From positions 1 to 49,030 of the forward strand of contig QWQG01000196.1 of the NCBI GenBank assembly GCA_003670925.1: DNA of 49,030 nucleotides, in the 5' to 3' direction. Shown piece after piece: positions 23,601-31,440 of the stretch (its first letter is position 1; every line of letters starts with the position of its first letter). Origin of the DNA: Planctomycetota bacterium (lineage in GTDB: Bacteria > Planctomycetota > Planctomycetia > Planctomycetales > Planctomycetaceae). The notes under the pieces are model-generated. The model was not told the DNA's origin, searched no databases, and worked only from the letters and a program-made list of their open reading frames with translations. Position numbers and translations under genes: made by a program.

Positions 23601-25160
23601 CGCAGCTCCGCGAATCGCATTTCCATGGTCATTTGCTTCAGCGACAAGTTGCGTGACGAGATCGGCGTCATAGGGGATCTCCGGCATGATTCGACTCTGC
23701 GAATTCGACTGCGTTGGAGCACCGGTCGTGCCCGCCGCATTTTTTTCATCGGAGGTCCAAAACCCGACTGAGGAATCATCCCGCGATGCCACAATGACTG
23801 GTTCAGCAGGGATGTCTCTCGCACCGCTAGAAATGCGAACCCAGTCGATCTGACCGGCACATCCGAAATCGCCTTCGACGAGCCTGGCAATTGCCAATGC
23901 TCCTGGGACTCGCGACCCTCCGTCGAGACCAGTGATAGCCTGATCGGCCACCTGTTTACTGTCCACATACAACCTCACTCGAGTCGGTTCGTAGATCATC
24001 GACAGGGTATGCGTTTTTCCGTCGCAGATCATGGCCTCACTACGAACATGATCCGGCTGCTTGCCAGGAAAATAGGCGGTAAGCAGACCGCTGCCAGCCA
24101 TGGAAAACAGCTCCCAGTGTGCAGCTGATTGTTTCGTGTCACTCGCTACTAAAATGTTGTACTGATCGTGGTGCTGAATTGTGGCTCGAACTTCCACAGT
24201 GAGCGGCGGATGACGATACGCGTCGGCGCCCGGATAGACGCGGCCTGAAACACTCGCCGTGTCTGGATCGGGGGCCGCTGGTGGCTTCGGACCGCCACTG
24301 CCGGGCTTCTCGATTTCCTTGCGAACCCATTCCAACCCGTCCCGGTTTTCCAACAGCGATTCACGGGCATCCAGATGTTCACGATGATCAAGAATCCCGA
24401 TCGGCCCGTTGTAACCGCTTTCCACAACGATGCGAATCATTTCAAACTCATGCGTTCCTTTGCCGATCCCGAGGATTTTTGGCTGCTCCAGTTCGTTCAT
24501 CCCATTCAGATTTAGACAGTGTAGGTACGGCTTCATCAGCGTGAAAGATTCCACCCAGTCAGTCAGGTGCCCATGCCCGTGATGGAAGTTGTACACGATG
24601 CCAACGTGCTCCAGTCCGAGTTCATGTAGGCGTTTACTGACCGCTACTAAATTCTGCGGTTCACCGCTCCAGCCACCGTGGTTATAAAGCCCGAGCTTAC
24701 ATCCCATCGCCTTCGTACGCTTCGCGAGTGGCAACATCTGGGCAACTGCCGTTTCAACTTTCGCTTCCTCCGTCTCTCCAGCAGGCTGACTCATCATCTG
24801 CCAGATCTGCGGATGCAGGTCGTGCTTTTCAAACAGTTTGAAAGCTTCTTCGTGAGCACTCCAGAAAGCAAAGTATTCGATGCCGTGCTTTTTGTACTCC
24901 AAGATTTCCTGTTCAAACGTCGGCACATGTTCTTCGCGCCAGTCGTACGCACACCGCATGATGCCCAATTCTTTGAGCATCGTGGCGCGCTCAGCCGGCC
25001 CGCGTTTCGCGGCATCAAATGGCACAATGCACCAAGCGACTAGGTTTTCCCGACGCAGCACGTCAGCCTTCTCGCTGGCCCAAGCTGGCACTGCCAGACA
25101 AGCACAAAACGATGCAACAACGAGTATCAAGTTGAGGGAATGTGAAGTTGTTTTGGGCAT
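20619..25160 (-). CDS. giant secreted multidomain heme/copper protein (TIM barrel, LamG, cytochrome c, beta-propeller, blue copper)
   Basis: The product is 1,513 residues from the ATG at 25160, which opens a signal peptide (LNLILVVASFCACLAVPAWA). Parts in order: a sugar-isomerase-like TIM barrel (about 30-285; YNFHHGHGHLTDWVESF, GPIGILDHREHL); a LamG-like lectin fold (about 310-460); a cytochrome c domain with one heme site CISCH near residue 527 and EIAGSTVMPAGL as distal region; a DUF6797-like block (about 650-860); a PQQ/NHL-type beta-propeller (about 870-1180; TGFRNPDGLGILPDG); a linker domain; and a C-terminal plastocyanin/azurin-like domain with PHNWV and LCTFPGHWMVM supplying His, Cys, His, Met copper ligands. 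Such parts occur in planctomycete PVC-type heme proteins. The layout suggests periplasmic sugar oxidation feeding electrons through heme to copper. The isomerase part seems an unusual addition. Confidence 0.87.
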   Translation of the reverse strand: MPKTTSHSLNLILVVASFCACLAVPAWASEKADVLRRENLVAWCIVPFDAAKRGPAERATMLKELGIMRCAYDWREEHVPTFEQEILEYKKHGIEYFAFWSAHEEAFKLFEKHDLHPQIWQMMSQPAGETEEAKVETAVAQMLPLAKRTKAMGCKLGLYNHGGWSGEPQNLVAVSKRLHELGLEHVGIVYNFHHGHGHLTDWVESFTLMKPYLHCLNLNGMNELEQPKILGIGKGTHEFEMIRIVVESGYNGPIGILDHREHLDARESLLENRDGLEWVRKEIEKPGSGGPKPPAAPDPDTASVSGRVYPGADAYRHPPLTVEVRATIQHHDQYNILVASDTKQSAAHWELFSMAGSGLLTAYFPGKQPDHVRSEAMICDGKTHTLSMIYEPTRVRLYVDSKQVADQAITGLDGGSRVPGALAIARLVEGDFGCAGQIDWVRISSGARDIPAEPVIVASRDDSSVGFWTSDEKNAAGTTGAPTQSNSQSRIMPEIPYDADLVTQLVAEANDHGNAIRGAAIFADVKVACISCHKIGPHGGTLGPDLSAVAKDRKQGHIVESVLWPKRDVKPEFINFQILTVEGKVFTGYKHSSDESQVTLRDPATNNLTTIARADIEEEIAGSTVMPAGLTAAMSRPQQLDLIRFLSELGPEGKPLSAELQDVIAHRQMHGPAEFPFTKEPLAPNHWANATHPVTRDRLYDFYTKQADFFRQQPHIPMLLSQFPGLDGGKQGHWGNQNEAVWADARWNETQLGSVQSGVFQAGGATVARGVCLQLGEHRELSACFNPDTLTYDAVWSGGFVGFESVRHGFVSPLQMEGQLVPIPTQTPPDKAFKYHGFYRYGNRVVFAYRIGDVEYLDSPWVEAGKFVREVAPADQHPLRKMATGGPGQWPQVLETKIVLGHGRPYAVDTIELPYDNPWKIPMFCGDHDFLPDGSALVCTMQGDVWHVTGLDSGIDKPGVARWRRFASGLHHALGLVVAEGNIYVQCRDQLTRLTDLNDDGEADFYECFSNAFVTSPAGHDYICGLQRDEAGNFYTASGNQGLVRISADGQTADVIATGFRNPDGLGILPDGTVTLPVSEGEWTPASMVHAVRNARTQLPFDPPHFGYRGPQKGQPPEVPFIYLPRGLDNSAGGQAYVESHAFGPLEGQLLHFSFGAGSWLVVLRDEVAGQLQGAVVPMSGDFLSGSHRGRFNSKDGQLYVSGMSGWGSYTPDDGCFQRVRYTGDPVQIPVGFHTYENGIRVTFAEPIDATIAADAHRQFAQCWNYRYSGAYGSLEYSTTHPGIPGHDSLAIQSAHVLSDGRSLFLEIPELQPVNQLHLRLHVNDDDTFTCSPAGFGHDLFVTVHKLDKPFAEFPGYIPREKIIAAHPLLTDLALNAVQIPNPWQQKIKGARQIEIETAKNLSYATKEFAVKAGEALAFTLSNPDVVPHNWVLVEPGSLQIVGELGNQLIANPEAFARQYIPESDKVIAHTDIVPPGEKQTIYFQAPSQPGRYPFLCTFPGHWMVMNGVIVVE

Positions 25161-25575
25161 AGGATCACATGCGTTGCAGAAAGAATGAATTGGGATCAAC
25201 AATCATCAGCCCACTCGCTGATGTGGCAAATCGAGTGAAGTGCCTAATGCTGAATGTGAGGACACGTTTTATAGCGACGTTGGTTCGTGCAAGTTCAGAT
25301 TCAAAACGACAGACATCATAATCACAAACTCCTAATCTTCTTTCGACACGAGTCACAAACAATGCCGGATTGTGGTAACTCGAAGCAAGCGTTGCAGTGA
25401 AAACCTCGCTGTCTCCATGAAATTTCGGAGGGCCACGAGACTAAGCTCCTGAGACGACTTCACGCCACCGGCAGCATTCTGTATTCTTCCTGCTCTGTTT
25501 ACTAATGAAACCCCTCGTTTCAACGGGAAGTTTTTGACTCCCTGCTGAGAAAACCCGCTGACAAAGGCTCTCCTC
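25161..25575. other. divergent promoter region, no gene seen
   Basis: This stretch lies between the start codons of the giant protein and the amidohydrolase. It is relatively AT-rich around 25,260-25,340. A 65-codon minus-strand frame crosses it but has no recognisable motif and runs into the start of the giant gene. Confidence 0.4.
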
Positions 25576-26868
25576 ATGCGAAGCGCCACTGACGCAACGT
25601 TGATTCACAACGGCCAGGTCATTGATGGAACTGGAGCCCCTGCGATCCCTGACGGCTGTGTGCTGATTGAATCCGGCATTATTCGTTATGTTGGGCCGCT
25701 GCGGACTGTGCCGCCAGGATCGGAATCAGCGGTACGGTTAAATGCGAATGGGGGCACGATTATGCCGGGGCTTGTGGAAGCGCATTTTCACGCGACATAC
25801 TTTAATGTTGCCGCCTTGGAAGATCTGGATATTAAATACCCAGTGGAATATGTCACCCTGTTGGCGGCCTGCAACGCCCGATTGGTGCTGGAATGCGGAT
25901 ACACGTCGGCCCGCAGCGGAGGCAGTCTGTTCAATATTGATGTGTGGCTAAAAAAAGCGATCGAAAATGACCTCGTGATCGGGCCTCGGCTGGCGACAAG
26001 TGGACGTGAGATTTGTGGTGCCGGTGGGCTGATGGACTGGAATCCTGAGTTCCGCAAGATCGGCATGGAAGGATTGATTTTGCTTGTCAACGGAGCTGAC
26101 GAAGCGCGCAAGGCCGTCCGGAAACTCGTCAAAGACGGCGTGGAATGGGTCAAGACATATCCTACCGGCGACGCAGCCGCAGCCGACTCCAATGATCATC
26201 ATACGCTGTGCATGACGTTTGAAGAAATGCACGCGGTCGTCCAGACCGCGCACAATCATGGCATGAAAGTCACGGGGCATTGCCGTGCTACAGCGGGCAT
26301 CAAAAACGCGCTCTTAGCGGGCTACGACGCGATCGAACACGGCACGTTTATGGATGACGAAACGCTCGAACTGCTGCTGAAACGAAATGTGCCAGTCGTG
26401 CCGGCATTGTATTTTGAGATGATGAGTATTGAACGTGGCCCTGAATTCGGCATGTCGCAAGCTGTGATCGATGGGCACCAAGAAACGCTGGATGGCGGTG
26501 CGGAAAGTGCGCGACGCATTCTGGCGGCAGGTGGAAGACTCGGGATGGGCGGCGATTACGGGTTCGCTTGGAATCCGCACGGTGACTATGCCAAAGAGTT
26601 ATCCTTCTTCGTGAACTATGTCGGTTTGAAACCACTGGACGTCATCAAGTGTGCGACTCAAACCGGCGCCGAAATTTTGGGACGCGAGCATGAGCTAGGA
26701 ACACTGGCTGTCGGAAAACTGGGCGACGTGCTGGTCGTGGACGGCGATGTTTTGGCCGATATCTCGATTCTGCAGGACCGGAAACGACTCATCGCTGTCC
26801 TGCAATCCGGCATCGTCAAAAGCCGCTGCGGCGTTAGTTGCTTGAGCGGTGACGCAGTCGTCAGTTGA
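25576..26868 (+). CDS. metal-dependent amidohydrolase (imidazolonepropionase-like)
   Basis: The 430-residue protein is an amidohydrolase-superfamily enzyme with the small beta-sandwich (LIHNGQVIDGTGAPAIPDGC) around a TIM barrel. Metal ligands are visible: His70 and His72 in EAHFHAT, Lys193 in VKTYPTG, His235 in VTGHCRA, His255 in AIEHGTF and Asp327 in GGDYGF. The C-terminus has the usual LGTLAVGKLGDVLVVDGDVL segment. There is no signal peptide, so it is cytoplasmic. Related enzymes hydrolyse cyclic amides, dipeptides or aryl amides; the substrate cannot be read from sequence. AAAGG precedes the ATG. It is convergent with argS. Confidence 0.9.
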   Translation: MRSATDATLIHNGQVIDGTGAPAIPDGCVLIESGIIRYVGPLRTVPPGSESAVRLNANGGTIMPGLVEAHFHATYFNVAALEDLDIKYPVEYVTLLAACNARLVLECGYTSARSGGSLFNIDVWLKKAIENDLVIGPRLATSGREICGAGGLMDWNPEFRKIGMEGLILLVNGADEARKAVRKLVKDGVEWVKTYPTGDAAAADSNDHHTLCMTFEEMHAVVQTAHNHGMKVTGHCRATAGIKNALLAGYDAIEHGTFMDDETLELLLKRNVPVVPALYFEMMSIERGPEFGMSQAVIDGHQETLDGGAESARRILAAGGRLGMGGDYGFAWNPHGDYAKELSFFVNYVGLKPLDVIKCATQTGAEILGREHELGTLAVGKLGDVLVVDGDVLADISILQDRKRLIAVLQSGIVKSRCGVSCLSGDAVVS

Positions 26869-26901
26869 GCGGTCAAGAGCCCATGATTGCGATTCCTGCA
26901 C

Positions 26902-26921
26902 CTTGGACATTCATGTCCAAG
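26902..26921. terminator. hairpin between convergent amidohydrolase and argS genes
   Basis: CTTGGACATTCATGTCCAAG forms an 8-bp stem with a 4-base loop. It lacks a T-run on either side, so termination is only inferred from its place between two convergent genes. Confidence 0.4.
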
Positions 26922-26930
26922 ATGCAGCTA

Positions 26931-28886
26931 CTACATCACCTCGGCCACCTGAATCCCAAGCAGCGCCAAGCCGGTACGTAATGCACGAGCCATGAGATCG
27001 CACAGAATCAGGCGACTGTGACGCAATTCTTTTGATTCGGCATCCTGAACGGAACAACGATCGTAAAACTTGCTGAATGCGTCGGCCGTTTCAAACAACC
27101 AGCTTGTCAGTACGTGCGGACGGTAGTCTTGCAGCAATCCGTCAATCGAAGTCTCAAACATCAGCAATTGCAGCGCAAGACGCCGTTCTTCAGGAGTCAT
27201 CAGCAGGATCGTCGAACCGCCTGATGTCAATGTATTGCGCTCGATATCCAGCTTGCGGAAGATGCCACAGATGCGCGCGTATGCGTACTGCATGTAGGTC
27301 GCCGTATCACCGGTTGTTGCCAGCATTTTGTCCCAGTCGAAAATATAATCGCTGTCACGACTATGATGCAGGTCGGCATATTTGATGCCCCCAATCCCCA
27401 CGATCTCAGCCACCGTTGCACGTTCGTCGGACGACAGCATTGGCATTTCGCGGCGGTCGTCATTCTCATCGACGATCCTGCGCGCCCTTGAGAGTGCTTC
27501 GTCAATCAGGCTTTCAAGGCCGACGGTGTCACCCGATCGAGTCTTGTACGGCTTACCGTCTTTCCCCATCACCGTGCCGAAAGCAACATGCTGGAACCTC
27601 GCGTTGGTCATGCCCCACAATGTGGCGGTAGCGAACAACTGCTGAAAATGTTCAGACTGTCGCTTGTCCACAACGTACAGGATTTCAGCGGCTTTAAGCG
27701 TGTCGCAGCGATATTGGATCGTTGCCAGATCCGTCGTCGCATAAGTGAACGCGCCGTCGGTTTTCTGCACGATAAAAGGAGCGGCGTTACCTTCGATAAA
27801 GACGCAGGTAGCGCCGGCGCTTTCACGGGCCAGAGATTTTATTTTCAGGCTCGCCACGACATCGGCAAGCATCGGATTGTAATAACTTTCACCCAACTCC
27901 AAATCAAACTCGATCCCCAGCCGCTGATAAATTCGGTTCAATGCCTCAAGACACTCAGGCAGAAATTCGTTCCACAGGCGATTGTTTTCGGCGTCACCAG
28001 CGTGTAGTTTCACGGTTTCATCGCGTGCCAAACGAGCGATACCCGGATGCGACTGCGACAATTTTAGCAGGACAGGATTTGATTCAACGGACGAAATTGT
28101 CTCGCCGGCAGTTTTGACCGCGTCGTGGGCAGCAGCCAGTTGCTTGCGCACTGCACCAAGTTGCTTCTTGGCTTTTTCGTCTGTCCCCGTCGCAACCTCT
28201 TGCTCGGTCAATTGAGTTCTTAGAGTCGCGGCAGTCTCTTCCAACCCCGGAAGTTTCGTGACGGTATTCTGGTAGTCCGAAAGCGTATTGACCAGTTTGT
28301 AAAGGCGCGCAAGTTCACCGACAGAGTTATCTGCAAATGCCGCATCGTCACGGAGATGGCGGTAGCCGTAGATGATCATTCCGAACTGAGTGCCCCAGTC
28401 GCCGATGTGATTGTCACCGGTGACATGGTGTCCTGCAAAGCGCAGCGTTTTGCAGATCGCATCGCCAATCACGGTACTGCGAAGGTGCCCGACATGCATC
28501 GGCTTTGCCACGTTCGGCCCGGAAAAATCCACCACCACGTTTCGCGGGGCGGAGACCGGAAGAACACCCAGTCGATCGTCACCGGCAGTTTGAGAAATAC
28601 GTCTGGCAATGAATTCGTCCCGCAAGCGAAGATTGATGAAGCCCGGTCCGGCGATTTCAGCAGGTTCGCAGAGATCTGAGATCTGCAGACGATCGATTGC
28701 CATTTGAGCAATCTCACGCGGCGGTTTTCCCAACTGCTTTGCAAGCGGCATCGCAAAGTTCGCCTGGAAGTCACCGAACTTTGCATCCTGAGCCGGTCGG
28801 ATCATTTCCAGAAGCGGGGCAACATCGGTGACCATGCCAGACAACGCAGTGGCGAATCGGTCGCGGACAGTATTGAGCAGATTCAT
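26931..28886 (-). CDS. argS: arginyl-tRNA synthetase
   Basis: The 651-residue protein charges tRNA-Arg. It has the N-terminal Add1 domain (DAKFGDFQANFAMPLAKQLG), the class I HIGH-type motif HVGH at 131-134 within NVAKPMHVGHLRS, a long helical insertion (around 200-270), the MGKDGKPYKTRSGDTVGL region that replaces KMSKS, and the anticodon-binding helical C-terminus (YAYARICGIFRKLD). It is about 70 residues longer than E. coli ArgS (577), mostly from the charged helical insertion. A short unknown gene lies 69 bp upstream on the same strand. The window also carries a tRNA-Arg(TCT). Confidence 0.95.
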   Translation of the reverse strand: MNLLNTVRDRFATALSGMVTDVAPLLEMIRPAQDAKFGDFQANFAMPLAKQLGKPPREIAQMAIDRLQISDLCEPAEIAGPGFINLRLRDEFIARRISQTAGDDRLGVLPVSAPRNVVVDFSGPNVAKPMHVGHLRSTVIGDAICKTLRFAGHHVTGDNHIGDWGTQFGMIIYGYRHLRDDAAFADNSVGELARLYKLVNTLSDYQNTVTKLPGLEETAATLRTQLTEQEVATGTDEKAKKQLGAVRKQLAAAHDAVKTAGETISSVESNPVLLKLSQSHPGIARLARDETVKLHAGDAENNRLWNEFLPECLEALNRIYQRLGIEFDLELGESYYNPMLADVVASLKIKSLARESAGATCVFIEGNAAPFIVQKTDGAFTYATTDLATIQYRCDTLKAAEILYVVDKRQSEHFQQLFATATLWGMTNARFQHVAFGTVMGKDGKPYKTRSGDTVGLESLIDEALSRARRIVDENDDRREMPMLSSDERATVAEIVGIGGIKYADLHHSRDSDYIFDWDKMLATTGDTATYMQYAYARICGIFRKLDIERNTLTSGGSTILLMTPEERRLALQLLMFETSIDGLLQDYRPHVLTSWLFETADAFSKFYDRCSVQDAESKELRHSRLILCDLMARALRTGLALLGIQVAEVM

Positions 28887-28955
28887 TTCAGGCGGCAGTC
28901 GTCAGTTGGCAACTAGGAGATTTCAAATTTGAGATTTGAGATTTTCGAACAAACG

Positions 28956-29279
28956 TTACCAGCCGATGGACATGTTGGCTTCGATAATTTTCTGAGCGTC
29001 CGTCAGATCGACACCGGTGTCCAGCATGTACAGACGGATGGCGTGCAGTTTGTCACCCGATGCCCGTGCGAGGCAGTCACGGGCAACGTCGCAGGGGCGG
29101 ATTTTGCCTTCTAGGCCAAGCAATCGCTTGGAAATTACCCATATGTCTCGTGGCCGTTTGGTAATCCGCAGGACACGTTCTTCCGGGTAGTATTTTTGAG
29201 CCATATGCTCAGCTTGTTCAAGGCTACTCGCCCAGCCAATCATAATATGGGCTTCGGTCTCAATTTCATAAAGGGGCAT
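28956..29279 (-). CDS. unrecognised 107-residue protein upstream of argS
   Basis: I do not recognise the family. The protein is compact and of mixed alpha/beta character: EIETEAHIMIGWASSLEQAE, then KYYPEERVLRITKRPRDIWV and a C-terminal helix with DLTDAQKIIEANMSIGW. It has one or two Cys, no signal peptide and no membrane segment, so it is likely cytoplasmic. The third-position base use and the clean ATG with CGGGA upstream support a real gene. Being 69 bp ahead of argS and co-oriented suggests a shared transcript. Confidence 0.68.
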   Translation of the reverse strand: MPLYEIETEAHIMIGWASSLEQAEHMAQKYYPEERVLRITKRPRDIWVISKRLLGLEGKIRPCDVARDCLARASGDKLHAIRLYMLDTGVDLTDAQKIIEANMSIGW

Positions 29280-29440
29280 CGTGCAGTCCCGAGTGCGTGA
29301 TGGAAATGGTCGCCAACCCTAGAAGAATAACAAACGCCATCGAATTTTCGAAGGGTGCCGCATTTTGAAGACGTTCGGCCCGTTTGCAAACCCACGCCCC
29401 ATCGCGGCTAACGACAGCCAAACTCTCGCAGGAGCAGGCC

Positions 29441-29911
29441 TCAGCCAATTTCCGCAAGTTCGTGCACTGCTTGCCACTCGTCGGCCGTGACGGGTTGGAT
29501 GGAGAGGCGCGTGCCTTTCTGCATGAGCATCATCTGTGACGTGACGGGATGCTCCGCCAGCATCGTGCGCGTGACGGGTCGTTTGAAGATCCGCACCAGT
29601 TGAATGTCTACCATGTACCAGATAGGTTTTGCGGACGAAGCGGCCTCATCGAAGTATTTGTGTTCCGGCTGCATGGCGAAATGATCTGGATAGCCGGACT
29701 TGACAACTTCAGCCGTCCCTGTGATCGCGAGTGGATCTGTGTTGCTGTGATAGAAGCACACACCATCACCGCGCTGGATATCATCGCGCAACATGTTGCG
29801 CGCTTGATAATTGCGGACCCCTTCCCATGATGTCTTTTTCCCCTTGCTGGCAGCAAGATTTTGAATCGAAAAAGTATCGGGCTCAGATTTGAACAGCCAG
29901 AAGCGTTGCAT
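29441..29911 (-). CDS. EVE-domain protein
   Basis: The 156-residue protein is a stand-alone EVE domain (PUA-like fold): FWLFKSEPDTFSIQNL, TSWEGVRNYQARNMLRDDI, GDGVCFYHSNTDPLAITGTA and a C-terminal PVTADEWQAVHELAE. The family reads modified bases in nucleic acids; bacterial and human (THYN1) members share the SEPxxYS and EGVRNYQAR motifs. The exact ligand is unknown. It begins 3 bp after the stop of the membrane-anchored protein upstream, so the two are almost certainly co-transcribed. Confidence 0.93.
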   Translation of the reverse strand: MQRFWLFKSEPDTFSIQNLAASKGKKTSWEGVRNYQARNMLRDDIQRGDGVCFYHSNTDPLAITGTAEVVKSGYPDHFAMQPEHKYFDEAASSAKPIWYMVDIQLVRIFKRPVTRTMLAEHPVTSQMMLMQKGTRLSIQPVTADEWQAVHELAEIG

Positions 29912-29914
29912 GCG

Positions 29915-30442
29915 TTATTTATTGCTCGACAGAATCTGGAGTTGGTCACGTCGTTCAAAAAGTTGATTTAGGCGTTCTGTAGAATACAACTGGACAACTT
30001 TTTTCTTATACCGCACGCGTCCAGATTCGTCGCTGTCTAGATGCTGTGAGACTTCAACGCCAAAGCGTTTAAAGATCCGCTCTTTCTTGCCTGTCGTACC
30101 TAGCTCCTGATCTTCAAACGCGTAAAGCGCTGCGAATGTCTCCGGATCAACACCGCGACCTTCCTCTAGATCGCGTTGAACATTAATCCCTCCGACGGAG
30201 ACGGAAAAATAGTTTACATCGGATGTGGAAGAAGTGCTTAGCCCCAAGGCGATCAGCATGTCGTTCAGATCCATTACGGTCTTTCGCGTTTTTGCATATG
30301 CCGTGATCGCGTCACTCGGAAGAATGCCGGATTCGTCTTGTTCCGCATTCAACATTGACGGCAAAGCCGAGTCCAAGTGACCGCAGACAAAACCCGCGGC
30401 AAATAACACAAGTCCACTCACAACGACAGCAACGCGACCCAT
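29915..30442 (-). CDS. unrecognised membrane-anchored protein
   Basis: From the ATG at 30442 (AGGA 9 bp upstream) the protein has 175 residues. It starts with one hydrophobic helix (MGRVAVVVSGLVLFAAGFVC) that would anchor it in the membrane with the rest outside the cytoplasm. The exported part is polar and helical, with AYAKTRKTVMDLNDMLIALG near residue 50 and a C-terminal stretch LYSTERLNQLFERRDQLQIL. I do not recognise the family. A frame extension to 30532 would add 30 residues with no signal logic. It leads a possible operon with the EVE-domain gene. Confidence 0.7.
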   Translation of the reverse strand: MGRVAVVVSGLVLFAAGFVCGHLDSALPSMLNAEQDESGILPSDAITAYAKTRKTVMDLNDMLIALGLSTSSTSDVNYFSVSVGGINVQRDLEEGRGVDPETFAALYAFEDQELGTTGKKERIFKRFGVEVSQHLDSDESGRVRYKKKVVQLYSTERLNQLFERRDQLQILSSNK

Positions 30443-30726
30443 GGTCAGTAATCCTGTACAGAATGACGTGTGGAACTTTGCCGAACGCAGCTGCGGAAGC
30501 ACACTCAACCACAGATGGGGAACCGCAGTCATTCAATATCCCCACGACTCGGCCAAATCAAAATAAGCGACAAGCCAAGTTGTCGCAAGTGCCCATGAGC
30601 GTTGGGTTCAAATTCGGCGCCTCTTTTTATCCGATTGTAAGGCGTCCTGCGATAATAATTGAGCTCCGACAAGCCATGCTCAGCGGAATGGGACAAGGAT
30701 TATGCTTTCCGAGTCTCCGTCCGGCA

Positions 30727-30936
30727 CTAGGCGGCTCGGCGGTCTTTGTGCTGAGTCTGATTCTGCAGATTCTGAAGTGGCAGCCGCTGATTTCGCAACG
30801 TTTGGGCTGGATTCTGCTCACGCCCGGCAGGACCAAAACGAAAACTCAATCCCGCGATCATCCCACACACCGCCAAGGCACCAAAGCAGCAAATAACAGC
30901 CATCTGGTCGTCTGAAAACATGCCTGAAACATCCAT
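30727..30936 (-). CDS. small single-span membrane protein
   Basis: This 69-residue open frame starts MDVSGMFSDDQMAVICCFGA and continues with LAVCGMIAGLSFRFG, giving one transmembrane helix, followed by a polar Gln/Asn/Arg-rich tail. A good GAGGAA site lies about 7 bp ahead of the ATG at 30936. The short acidic head followed by one helix is typical of small planctomycete membrane peptides. No family is recognised, and the polar tail overlaps a plus-strand frame, so it may be a chance ORF. Confidence 0.45.
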   Translation of the reverse strand: MDVSGMFSDDQMAVICCFGALAVCGMIAGLSFRFGPAGREQNPAQTLRNQRLPLQNLQNQTQHKDRRAA

Positions 30937-31440
30937 CTCAAATTCCTCACTGGAAATTAATCACTCATTTGACGCATGCATACTTGTGGACTTTTCCCCG
31001 GTTCAGTTTCTCTAAGCGAAAACTAACCGGCAAATCCTGCACATCCAGGTATTCGACGCAGGACCGCACGCGGCTTCAGGCAGCGTTTCAGCTTGAGGTA
31101 TTCTTCTCAGAGCCGAACAACGGCCTGAGCAGATTTTCTGCATCGGAAGTCTGGGTAGATCAGCAATTCCATGCGGGGCAGGCAAACATTACGGCGCGAT
31201 TTTTTTTGCCCCAGCGTTTCAAACACAACTACTACCCCTGCTCTGACGATGACAACCGTCAGGGGACGTCTGATTGGGCAATGCCGTGAAAGATTCTTGG
31301 TTGCCCGTGTTGTAGGGTGTGACCTAGGCAGAATGGGAACGCCCGCTGCTGTACACGGCATGGACAGTGGCAAAGCGGGATCGATTAGTGCCCAGACATT
31401 TCACTTTGGAAACATGCAGAATTTAAATGAAGGTGGAGGC
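30937..31440. other. long upstream region of the TPR lipoprotein gene
   Basis: Five hundred bases without a convincing gene. An in-frame extension of the TPR gene reaches 31171 but codes for no signal or motif before the ATG at 31441. The promoter of the TPR gene must lie here. Confidence 0.4.

Noticed and set aside
29266-29457. A 63-codon minus-strand frame between the EVE gene and the short gene before argS
   Set aside because: It overlaps both neighbours and shows no motif. A small gene cannot be excluded but is not supported.
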